Shown here: positions 11,238 through 18,931 of the stretch, in pieces
How positions within the stretch are numbered: the first letter of the stretch is position 1
Layout: every line of letters begins with the position of its first letter
Assembly: GCA_000437315.1 (NCBI GenBank)
Contig: FR899419.1
Location: 36,611-100,610, forward strand
Origin: Mycoplasma sp. CAG:472
GTDB taxonomy: Bacteria > Bacillota_I > Bacilli_A > RF39 > UBA660
Direction: 5' to 3'
Length of the DNA stretch: 64,000 bases
Translations under genes and position numbers: made by a program
Notes under the pieces: model-generated
Told to the model about the DNA's origin: nothing
The model's input: only the letters and a program-made list of their open reading frames with translations
Database searches by the model: none

Positions 11238-11607
11238 AATCTATCTTATTATCTAACCATTTATTACTCATTCTATTTATTTCAGATAACTTATATGAAA
11301 TCTTTTTCAATGAAGTTTCTGCAATATAACCTTTAATAAATAATCTTTCTATAATGTAATCAATAGTATTTATAAGTGAATTTATTTCTACTTTATATGC
11401 ACTTATCAATTTATAATTATCTTCATTATTAGTTTTATTTATAGAATATAATAATTCTATAGATAATTCCTTTAACTTATTTTTATAAAAATAATCTTTT
11501 TTAGGAATATTTTCTATTATCTTATCGAGTATATTCATAAAATCTTTATACTTAGTTAATATTAAAAATTCTTTAGATGATGCATTATTTTCTAAGTTCA
11601 TTTTCAA
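11218..11607 (-). CDS. avd: Avd-like DGR accessory protein
   Basis: 129 residues, mostly helical and basic, the size of known Avd proteins, which form pentameric four-helix-bundle barrels that bind the RT and template RNA. The N-terminus (EFLILTKYKDFMNILDKII) and the C-terminal SEINRMSNKWLDNK fit the family's helix 1 and helix 4. It overlaps msl by 23 bases and RT by 20 bases, so the three are translationally coupled. Identified by size, helix pattern and position rather than strong sequence identity. Confidence 0.8.
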   Translation of the reverse strand: MKMNLENNASSKEFLILTKYKDFMNILDKIIENIPKKDYFYKNKLKELSIELLYSINKTNNEDNYKLISAYKVEINSLINTIDYIIERLFIKGYIAETSLKKISYKLSEINRMSNKWLDNKIDYDSKNK

Positions 11608-12028
11608 TTAAACCTATTATTTGTTCAAGTTTTTCATCACAGCATCTATTTAAATTGTCAATTAAATAATCTAATCTTTTTCTTTTATCTAAATTTTTTA
11701 ATGCTAAATCTAAATATTTTGGATAATTATTAAGTTTATCAAAATCCTTAATAATAGGATTTTTATCTACCTCAATAATTTGATAAGATATTTTAGCATC
11801 TTCCAAAGTATTTAATACTTTGGATAAACTATTATCAGGAAATCCGCATAAACCATCTTTGAGTACTTTATAACCAAATAGTAAATTCATTATATAAGCA
11901 TCAGTATTTTTGCACTGATAAAATTTACCACGATTTTTATAAAATATCAAAAATGACTTTACATTAGTAACCCCCCCCCCCGATTTTACATTGTCTTTAC
12001 ATACGTTTACGTTTTTAAATAATTTCAT
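11585..12028 (-). CDS. MutS-domain-I-like DGR accessory protein (Msl) with a G11 tract
   Basis: 147 residues. From about residue 24 (VKSFLIFYKNRGKFYQCKN) to about 90 it resembles MutS domain I: strand, F-Y-x-x-x-x-x-D-A, then CGFPDNSLSKVLNTLEDA, comparable with MutS C-G-V-P-x-H-S-x-x-x-Y-x-x-x-L. The C-terminal 60 residues are helical and charged. MutS-like accessory proteins occur in some DGRs, to my knowledge. Codons 16-20 contain eleven consecutive G (TCG GGG GGG GGG GTT). With 10 or 12 G the new frame reaches a TAA within four codons, so expression could be switched by slippage. The ATG at 12028 has a good site (GAAAGGAAGG). Confidence 0.75.
   Translation of the reverse strand: MKLFKNVNVCKDNVKSGGGVTNVKSFLIFYKNRGKFYQCKNTDAYIMNLLFGYKVLKDGLCGFPDNSLSKVLNTLEDAKISYQIIEVDKNPIIKDFDKLNNYPKYLDLALKNLDKRKRLDYLIDNLNRCCDEKLEQIIGLIENELRK
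11971..11981 (-). repeat. G11 homopolymer inside msl
   Basis: Eleven C on the plus strand in a genome otherwise near 27% GC. It lies between the start codon and the conserved domain of msl. Either neighbouring length truncates the protein (TAA at once in the 12-G frame, ATG-TAA in the 10-G frame). This is the classic form of a phase-variable tract. Confidence 0.85.
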
Positions 12029-12065
12029 TTTAACCTTCCTTTCAAATTATTTAATCATTTATTTT

Positions 12066-12095
12066 AAATCGGCTTCACAATGCGAAGCACGATTT
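12066..12095 (-). terminator. Hairpin after DGR target 2
   Basis: AAATCGGCTTC (12066-12076) and GAAGCACGATTT (12084-12095), the same stem as after target 1, six bases past the target 2 stop. It lacks a T-run (AAATAAAT follows), so read-through into msl-avd-RT is likely; it may be a DGR recognition hairpin rather than a terminator. Confidence 0.6.
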
Positions 12096-12100
12096 ATCGA

Positions 12101-13819
12101 TTACATTCCCAAAGTATATGGACTCGCCATTGTTCCATCACCAGAAAGTTTGCTTACATTAGATTGTAGATACAAGACTGGCCTAACTGCATAACCGTCA
12201 TACGCATTGCTGTAGTTGAGACCGCCGAAGTTATTGATGCGAACAGGGTTAGAAGAACTGAAGGCTGTCATAGTCCACTCATAACCTTGACCGAATAGCC
12301 AATTATTAACCATTTGACTATTAGCACTCGAATAACTCAAATTTCCTGTGTAACCACTTATAGCATAGCCAAAATCACTTGCATACATAAGTCCTATCGA
12401 AGTATTTTCTGAAGTTTGTTTAATTATCTCTTTGGCATAAAAATTACTTGATGACAAACTATATGAACCAGCAATTCCAGTATTATAATAAACGCTTTCT
12501 ACCATATTACCATAACTATCATTTTCATTAATGCCATTTTGTGAGTAATTACATACACCTTGAGTAGTTTGATAAGCATAACAGTATTTATCACAACCAT
12601 CTTTTTTACCTAAATAACAAGAATTTAAAAGTCCTTGAACTGTACTTCCAATCCACACTATAGGATTTGATGAACTATAATTTGATTTATTATAGGCAAA
12701 AGCTCCAATTGGGTCTGCTTTAATAATTTTTACTCTATTTTCCCATTTAGTACACTGTGCTTCCCCTTGTTTAAATTCTATTCCATTAATAGTTGTATCC
12801 TCGGTTACTGGAGAAACTTCTAAACATACGGGTACATAACCTATTATTCTCCATAATTGATTATTAAAGGATACATAGTTATTTGGATTATTACCTTGAT
12901 ATCTATATTGCTCAGTACCATTATCTGTTACTTTTGTTATTACTCCATCTCCTGAAGTACCTACACCTCCTGTTATAACACTTGATAAAAGTGTTCCTGT
13001 AGTATTTGTAGTTTTAGTAAGAGTTGCACTACCGCCATCATTAACTTCATTTTTAATAGATATCATTCTATTAATATTATTCCATTCTATATTCGAAGAA
13101 GTTATACCATTTAAATTAGATAATGAATAATTACTATTAGGATTATTATATGGTAAATCTGTTACATTTATATTTATTTGATTAATAGCCTCTGTTTGAT
13201 AACATGTTACATTAGCTACTTTAAATGTACCTTTATAAGTTTTATTTATTAAATTAGATTGATCAAATGCTAAATTATAAAATTTTGTATTTATTGTCCA
13301 ATTATGTAATGAAGGACTACCTTTTTTAGAATTAGATATTTTAGCATTTTTTACAACAGTCATATTTGCAGAAGGAAAATCATCTTCACTCATAAATTCA
13401 TTATTACCTACTTCAGGTCCTATTACTTGTAATGTAAATTCTTTAAAAGTACCTGCTGTTTTAGAGGTATATTTATCTGATGAACTATCATAATTAAATA
13501 TAATATCATAAGTACATGTTACTCCTGTTTTAGTGGTATTTGCATCTAAACTTACATTTAATGTACTTGTATTACTTGCTATATAAGTAGTACTAGTTTC
13601 CTCAGTCATATTATAAGGATCCACTGTTATAGAAAAATTTGTTGTATTGGTATCAAGTACTGCATTATCTATTTTATTTGCAGTTATATTTACATTCATA
13701 ACATTATTTAAATCAATATTAAATATACCTAAATATCCAAAAGATATTGCTATAGCAAGTATTAAAGTAACTGCTATTGATATTATAATAATCTTCTTTT
13801 TATTTTCTATCTTTTTCAT
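12101..13819 (-). CDS. DGR target protein 2: membrane-anchored variable surface protein
   Basis: 572 residues. An N-terminal membrane helix (about 9-30) is followed by a beta-rich domain (to about 210) ending in NKTYKGTFKVANVTC. The same domain occurs in the split surface gene at 22735-23823 (GKTFKGNIKVANTNC), linking the families. The C-terminal DGR domain (about 270-572) ends like target 1. Residues about 520-545 are encoded by VR2 (RINNFGGLNYSNAYDGYAV), followed by conserved RPVLYLQSNV. It has its own promoter about 30 bp upstream and is the first gene of the DGR block. No sorting signal other than the membrane helix. Confidence 0.85.
   Translation of the reverse strand: MKKIENKKKIIIISIAVTLILAIAISFGYLGIFNIDLNNVMNVNITANKIDNAVLDTNTTNFSITVDPYNMTEETSTTYIASNTSTLNVSLDANTTKTGVTCTYDIIFNYDSSSDKYTSKTAGTFKEFTLQVIGPEVGNNEFMSEDDFPSANMTVVKNAKISNSKKGSPSLHNWTINTKFYNLAFDQSNLINKTYKGTFKVANVTCYQTEAINQININVTDLPYNNPNSNYSLSNLNGITSSNIEWNNINRMISIKNEVNDGGSATLTKTTNTTGTLLSSVITGGVGTSGDGVITKVTDNGTEQYRYQGNNPNNYVSFNNQLWRIIGYVPVCLEVSPVTEDTTINGIEFKQGEAQCTKWENRVKIIKADPIGAFAYNKSNYSSSNPIVWIGSTVQGLLNSCYLGKKDGCDKYCYAYQTTQGVCNYSQNGINENDSYGNMVESVYYNTGIAGSYSLSSSNFYAKEIIKQTSENTSIGLMYASDFGYAISGYTGNLSYSSANSQMVNNWLFGQGYEWTMTAFSSSNPVRINNFGGLNYSNAYDGYAVRPVLYLQSNVSKLSGDGTMASPYTLGM
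12185..12260 (-). repeat. DGR variable repeat VR2
   Basis: 76 bp aligned to the template with 8 mismatches, 7 at template sense adenines. The exception is template C10125 (plus strand) against T12238. It shares the invariant sense 3' end GGTTATGCAGTT. Confidence 0.93.
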
Positions 13820-13847
13820 ATAATTACTTTCCTATCTTTACTAATTT

Positions 13848-13882
13848 ATCATACCATAATAAAACTACTTTTCCAAGTAGTT
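13848..13882 (-). promoter_or_regulatory. Promoter of DGR target 2 with overlapping inverted repeat
   Basis: Minus-strand -35 TTGGAA (13876-13871) and -10 TATGAT (13853-13848) are 17 bp apart. A perfect 8-bp inverted repeat AACTACTT/AAGTAGTT (13863-13882, TTCC loop) covers the -35 box and may be an operator. A ribosome site AGGAAAG precedes the ATG. Confidence 0.7.
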
Positions 13883-14686
13883 AAGTTATAAAAATTTAAA
13901 TTTTAGTAGTTAAATGAACAAATAATTAAAATTGAAATATATTTTATTGTTTTAACTCCCTTAATATTTTTTCTTAATTTTATCTATATCAGTAAAAAAT
14001 AAATTAGTTCCCCTTTGTTTTAAACTTATCATATTCTTAAATAAACTTTTTATTTTGAACTTATTTGTATAAACCATAAAATGTCTTTATCATTAACAGT
14101 AAAATAAGTTTCTTTTGTGATTTTTCATTAAAGTATCATTATCTACAATATCAAAATACTCATCTTTTATATGATATAAATAACCTTTTTTAATTTTCTA
14201 ACGTGTCGCCTCCACTCGCAAAAGAAAACCTCATCTTGCGATGAAGTTATCTAATATTTTCAACCAGGATCATTTATTAGTCGCACCACCTGGAAGCGAA
14301 AAACATTGTCGACTGGAATCATTTATAAGCCGCACCATCCATAAGCGGCTAAACATTTTCACACTTTTAAGTGCAATATATATACTACATTTATGTAAAA
14401 ATATCAACTAATAACAAGTTTTATTATAGTGTATATTATAGTATATTTATTAAAATATATTGTGAACAGCTCTAAACTCTTGTGAATGCGCCAATTCAAA
14501 CGAATTGGTGCTATATATAATTAAAATTATATATTATAATTTTAAAATATAATTACCTAGCCTATCACATTTTGTTTTGAAATTTTAATATAATGGATCA
14601 CTTCTTAATTTTAATTTAGTTAGTTACAATTTGTAACCATCTTATTTTTTTTATCTATGTTTTAATAGCTTTTATTCAAATATTTT
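13883..14686. other. Gene-poor accessory stretch
   Basis: About 800 bp with no supported gene. It is AT-rich except 14205-14360, which holds a two-copy 49-nt repeat. A near-perfect palindrome GCGCCAATTC/GAATTGGTGC occurs around 14488-14511, without a T-run. Confidence 0.5.
14264..14360. repeat. Two tandem imperfect 49-nt repeats with hairpins
   Basis: Units begin near 14264 and 14313 (ATCATTTA at 14269 and 14318). Each contains a compensated short stem: TCGC/GCGA in the first, AGCCGC/GCGGCT in the second. A weaker third unit may precede at about 14205-14230. The GC content is well above the surroundings. No function recognised. Confidence 0.5.
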
Positions 14687-15360
14687 TTACTTTGCTTCAA
14701 TTTCTAATTCATCTTTATATTCATAATTTAGTCTGTTTTGTTTAGTAATTACACTTTCTCCTAAATTTTTTCTATGTTCTCTTTTGCAATTTTTGCTGTC
14801 ATACCAGACCATTCTTTATAGATTTCATTAGTTAGTATAGCATATTCTTTTCCATCAGTTATACCACCATCTTGCCAAACATCAGTTAATTGTTTTCTAT
14901 CTTGAATTCCTTTTAATCTTTTTGCAATCCATTTTTCATCATAACCTTTAGCACGATATATATCTACAGCTCTTTGAGCAGCAATAGATGGATCAAATAC
15001 TTCATCAATTCTTTCACTTCCAAGTTTTGCAAGCCATTGTTTTATTGGCTCAGCATTCTTACTAGGAATAGATTCAATTATTCTAAACATTTCTTCAATA
15101 TCACATACATCTGTAAGTCGATATTTACCATCTTGAGACTTTAATTTCAACTGTCCGATTTTTTCGGACACTTCATTTCCCTCTTGTTTTAGTTTATTTT
15201 TTAGGTCGCTCCAATATTTTCGTGGTCTATCACTTTCTGATATTACCCCAACTATATCAACAACACTAATATAATATTTTTCTTTTTCCTTATCCCATAC
15301 AGTTCTTATTGTTTCATTATTAAAAATTTTATTAATTAAATGCATTTTATCTTGATTCAT
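14687..15360 (-). pseudogene. Frameshifted Bro-N antirepressor-like gene
   Basis: The uninterrupted frame (14761-15360, 199 residues) has a Bro-N-type N-terminus (TVWDKEKEKYYISVVDIVGV) and a central region with RAVDIYRAKGYDEKWIAKRL, typical of phage antirepressor/Bro proteins. It stops early in an A6 run. Adding one A restores a frame that continues as NLGESVITKQNRLNYEYKDE and ends at 14687, matching the usual tail of the family. The region before the tail also looks shorter than in full-length relatives. Probably a decayed remnant of a phage or mobile element; the 199-aa product may still be made. Confidence 0.7.
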
Positions 15361-15401
15361 TTTTAACCTCCCATTTCTTTTAGAATTTAGATAATTTTTA
15401 T

Positions 15402-16025
15402 TTACGACAGCAAATCAATATAATTCATTACCACCTTCTTTATACCAAACTTTTCAGCATATAAATATAGTTTAACAAAATCTTTGTCTTTTCTTTTTAT
15501 ATACTTTTTTAAACAACTTTTAACTAGGTTAAAGTCCATTCTATTTTTAGATCTAATAATATCACATATACATCTTTCAATATCATATACTTTTATTTTA
15601 TTACCCATAGGTGTTTCTATTTCAGTAAGACCAAGTTCATAAATATCATTATTTACATAAAATACATTATGTTTTCTTAAATGAGCACTATTATAACTTT
15701 TTTTTACTGTTATGTCATACACACAATTTGGTGATTTTGTAGATAAACCATGAAAATATAAAGCAGTCATATGTGAAAATATTGCATTAGGCATACTTAA
15801 TCCAAAAATATAATAATTATCTTTTTTAATATTAACATCAATATAAATACCTGGTGCAACTTTTTTTATAATACCCTTATCTTGCATAATTGATAGATAC
15901 ATTCTATGTAAATCAAACATATCAAGTTCTTTAGAAGTAATATATCCTTTATTTTTTTTCATAAGTTCTTTAATAATTTCAATATTACTTTTATCTTGAA
16001 ATTCTTTCATAGTTATTTTTTCCAT
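15402..16025 (-). CDS. AbiEi-family antitoxin, apparently orphan
   Basis: 207 residues. An N-terminal winged-helix (about 10-60, with GYITSKELDMFDLHRMYLS) is followed by the C-terminal AbiEi region (AIFSHMTALYFHGLSTKSP, then ERCICDIIRSKNRMD). In type IV AbiE systems this protein represses its own promoter and is followed by the AbiEii nucleotidyltransferase toxin. Here the next gene is the broken Bro-N remnant and no AbiEii is found anywhere in the window. The promoter holds an inverted repeat suited to autoregulation. Confidence 0.85.
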   Translation of the reverse strand: MEKITMKEFQDKSNIEIIKELMKKNKGYITSKELDMFDLHRMYLSIMQDKGIIKKVAPGIYIDVNIKKDNYYIFGLSMPNAIFSHMTALYFHGLSTKSPNCVYDITVKKSYNSAHLRKHNVFYVNNDIYELGLTEIETPMGNKIKVYDIERCICDIIRSKNRMDFNLVKSCLKKYIKRKDKDFVKLYLYAEKFGIKKVVMNYIDLLS

Positions 16026-16054
16026 TTAATATCACCTTTGACTTTCTTACTACC

Positions 16055-16103
16055 AATATAACATTATCAAGTGATTAAGTCAATAGTATATTTTGCATAC
16101 TAT
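16055..16103 (-). promoter_or_regulatory. Promoter and inverted-repeat operator of the AbiEi gene
   Basis: Minus-strand -35 TTGACT (16083-16078), 17-bp spacer, -10 TATATT (16060-16055). Just upstream and touching the -35 is ATAGTAT/ATACTAT (16083-16103), the kind of repeat AbiEi repressors bind. Confidence 0.65.
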
Positions 16104-16151
16104 TTCAAAATAAGAATAAATATTTTAAACTAAAACAAAAATTTTTCAAAT

Positions 16152-16175
16152 AAAAAAAGCAGAAATTAATCTGCT
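16152..16175 (-). terminator. Terminator of tig
   Basis: AGCAGA/TCTGCT stem with a six-base loop, followed by seven T in the minus direction, just after the tig stop. Confidence 0.85.
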
Positions 16176-16189
16176 CAAAAGTTAATATA

Positions 16190-17437
16190 CTAATTATTTT
16201 CTTTAATAATTTCTAATGCTTTATGCATTGTCATATCATATTTAACTACATCAATAGTTCCATATGCTTTAATTAATTCATCAACTGTAATACCATAGTT
16301 TTCAGCCATTTCTTTTGCTTTAGCATCAACTTCTTCTTTAGTAAAGTCAATATTTTCTTTTTTAGCAACTTCTTCGATTAAATAACGACATTTAACTCTT
16401 TTTGTAGCTTCACCTTCCATTTTTTTATGAAGTCCTTCTTCAGTATCACCAGTAAGTTCAAAATATTTATTCATATCTAAACCTTGCATTTTAAGTTGTC
16501 TTTCATATTCGTGGATCATTCTATGAATTTCATCATCAACGATTTCTTCGTTAAGTTCAATTTTCATATTTTCCATTGCTTTATCTAAAACTTTATCTAA
16601 ATGAATATCATCAAGTTTAGCTTGTTCTTCTTTTTGAAGTTCATCTTTTACTTTATTTTCTAATTCTTCTTTAGTTTTGATATCTTCATATCCTAAATCT
16701 TTAAAGAATTCTTCATTAATTTCTGGTAAAACTCTTACTTTTACTTCATTAACTTTTACTTCGAATACTACATCTTTTCCTTTAAGATTTTCTACATAAT
16801 CCTCAGGGAATTTAAGATTTAAAGTAACGATATCACCAGTTTTATGACCAACTAAGCCTTCCTCAAAACCTGGAATAAATGAATGAGTTCCAATCTCAAG
16901 TGAATAATTTTCAGCACTTCCACCCTCTAAAGGCTCTCCATCAACAGTTCCTTTAAAATCAATTACTACAGTATTACCTTCTTCAATAATACCATCTTCT
17001 TTAACAATTAAATCAGCAAATTTATCTTGCAATTTTTTAATTTCTTCATCAATTTCTTTTTTACTTACTTTAGCTTCTTCTTTTTTAATTCCTAAATTTT
17101 TATAATCTCCTAAAGTAATTTCTGGTTTAGTTATAATAGTAAATTTAAATTCTATTTCTTTTGCAGAAATATTTTTAATATCTACTTTTGGTTCAATAAC
17201 TGGATTAATATCTTTATTATCCTCTAAAGCTTTTTTATAACCAACTGCTACTGCTTCATCAACAGCATCCATATAAAGACTTTCAATACCAAATCTTTTG
17301 ATAAATATATCTTTTGGACAAGCTCCCTTTCTAAAACCGTCTACTTTAGTTTCCTTAACTTTTTTCTTAAATGCATCATCTAAGCATTTTTCCCATTCAG
17401 TAGTAAGTTTAATTTCAATTTCATGTACATTTTTCAT
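16190..17437 (-). CDS. tig: Trigger factor
   Basis: 415 residues, slightly short of the usual 425-450. The N-terminal ribosome-binding domain has the signature GFRKGACPKDIFIKRFG (about 35-51), which contacts the ribosome exit site. The PPIase (FKBP-like) domain (about 150-235) includes VIDFKGTVDGEPLEGG and IGTHSFIPGFEEGL, and the helical chaperone C-domain fills the rest. It folds nascent chains and acts as a prolyl isomerase. Single-gene unit with its own promoter and terminator. Confidence 0.95.
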   Translation of the reverse strand: MKNVHEIEIKLTTEWEKCLDDAFKKKVKETKVDGFRKGACPKDIFIKRFGIESLYMDAVDEAVAVGYKKALEDNKDINPVIEPKVDIKNISAKEIEFKFTIITKPEITLGDYKNLGIKKEEAKVSKKEIDEEIKKLQDKFADLIVKEDGIIEEGNTVVIDFKGTVDGEPLEGGSAENYSLEIGTHSFIPGFEEGLVGHKTGDIVTLNLKFPEDYVENLKGKDVVFEVKVNEVKVRVLPEINEEFFKDLGYEDIKTKEELENKVKDELQKEEQAKLDDIHLDKVLDKAMENMKIELNEEIVDDEIHRMIHEYERQLKMQGLDMNKYFELTGDTEEGLHKKMEGEATKRVKCRYLIEEVAKKENIDFTKEEVDAKAKEMAENYGITVDELIKAYGTIDVVKYDMTMHKALEIIKENN

Positions 17438-17465
17438 TTATATTTCTCTCCTTTTTTCTTTCCAT

Positions 17466-17494
17466 ATTATATAATAAATAAACTCTTTTTACAA
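17466..17494 (-). promoter_or_regulatory. tig promoter
   Basis: Minus-strand TTGTAA (17494-17489), 17 bp, TATAAT (17471-17466); ribosome site AAGGAGAG before the ATG. Confidence 0.7.
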
Positions 17495-17502
17495 GAACAA
17501 TC

Positions 17503-18354
17503 TCATCTTCGTGGCATATTTTTGAGATATTCACTTTTAATATAATCATCAGTTATATGTGTATATATTTCTGTTGAGGATAATGATGCATGTCCTAAAA
17601 GTTCTTGGACGCTTTTTAAAGGACATCCATTTGAAAGCATGTGTGTAGCAAAAGTATGTCTAAATGTATGTGGTGAAACATGAACTTTTAAACATGCTTT
17701 ATCTATAACATTTTTTATTATAAGTTCAATTCCCCTTACAGTAATTTCTTTCCCTTTATTATTAAGAACTAAATAATCATTATTAAAACCTCTGTTTTCC
17801 AAATATTTATTTATAGCTATAAGTGAATGATTATTAAAAAATACTATTCTTTCTTTACTACCTTTTCCCATTACTTTAATACTTTTTTCACTAAAATTTA
17901 TATCTTTTATTTTAATATTTTTTAGTTCACTAACTCTTATTCCAGTTGCATATAATAGTTCTATAATCATTTTATTTCTAATAGATAAAGTGTCTGTTTC
18001 TTCGATTGAATCAATTACTTTTCTAATATCTTCATAATTTAAAAAAGTTGGTAATTTTTTTTCTAATTTAGGATTACTAATTAATTTAAAATAATTTACT
18101 TCAATCATTTTATTATCTAATAAATAGTTATAAAAACATCTTAATGAGCTTAATATAGCACTTATACTTTTATTAGATAAATTATCTATTTTTTTTAAAT
18201 AATCTATTATTATATCTTTATTAATATTTAAATAATCTATTTTATTTTCATCACAATAAAATAGAAATTCTTTTACATGAATTATATATTCTTTTATTGT
18301 ATAATTTGAATAATTAAGTTCATATTTTAAATATTCTTCATATCTTTCTATCAT
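17503..18354 (-). CDS. Tyrosine recombinase (XerC/XerD-like)
   Basis: 283 residues. An N-terminal SAM-like core-binding domain (1-85) is followed by the catalytic domain with ATGIRVSEL (first Arg), HVSPHTFRHTFATH (His-x-x-Arg) and LGHASLSSTEIYTH (His and nucleophile Tyr); all catalytic residues are present. Length and architecture fit chromosome-dimer-resolving Xer recombinases rather than phage integrases, which usually carry an AP2-like arm-binding domain. It ends 65 bases before tig; no attachment site is seen. A role in dif-site resolution is likely, but an element-borne recombinase is not excluded. Confidence 0.85.
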   Translation of the reverse strand: MIERYEEYLKYELNYSNYTIKEYIIHVKEFLFYCDENKIDYLNINKDIIIDYLKKIDNLSNKSISAILSSLRCFYNYLLDNKMIEVNYFKLISNPKLEKKLPTFLNYEDIRKVIDSIEETDTLSIRNKMIIELLYATGIRVSELKNIKIKDINFSEKSIKVMGKGSKERIVFFNNHSLIAINKYLENRGFNNDYLVLNNKGKEITVRGIELIIKNVIDKACLKVHVSPHTFRHTFATHMLSNGCPLKSVQELLGHASLSSTEIYTHITDDYIKSEYLKNMPRR

Positions 18355-18931
18355 ATCTTATCCTTTACCACTATATTATATAAAATATAATGATTTATTT
18401 CAATTAATATTTTAGTTTGAAAACTTAGGAATACTTTTAAATACTACCTTTATATTTTTTTAACCACAGAAAAAGATGCTTTTGCATTTTAACAAAATTT
18501 ATATAACTAAAATATTAATAGTAAAAAGAATTAAAATAACCAAAACCTTTTTTACCTTAATTACAATTTTGAATATCAATTATTTATCAAAGCACGATTG
18601 TTCAATGGACTCAACCCACATTTAATTTTAAAAATATTTTCAACTTTTGTGAGCTTACAAAAAAGATTATAAAAAAATTTAACTATATAAAAAATGATAT
18701 TAAAATGAGAATCTTAATATCAATCTATCAAAAATTTAAAAACTATTTTACAATATACTCATACAATTTATATATTTTAATTTTCAATTATAGTAATTCA
18801 CAATGTACATAAATTCTTTTCACGCCTAATCTTAAAACTAATTTTAATAAATTATAAACTTAAATTTGAATTTTTTTATTATTATCAAATTAAATCTTTC
18901 AGTTCAAATATTTTTCTAATAACATAAGAAC
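18355..18931. other. Intergenic stretch without recognised gene
   Basis: About 575 bp, very AT-rich. A weak hairpin ATGC-AAAA-GCAT followed by five T on the minus strand (around 18475-18490) could end transcription from the surface gene at 18932. AAGCACGATT near 18593 recalls one arm of the DGR hairpins. Nothing else seen. Confidence 0.4.

Noticed and set aside
14264..14360. CRISPR or type III toxin-antitoxin repeat array
   Set aside because: Only two clear units without spacers, no cas genes and no ToxN/TenpN/CptN-type gene nearby.
17503..18354. Integrase of a mobile island including the DGR
   Set aside because: Architecture fits a Xer recombinase; no attachment repeats and no tRNA insertion site near the DGR were found.
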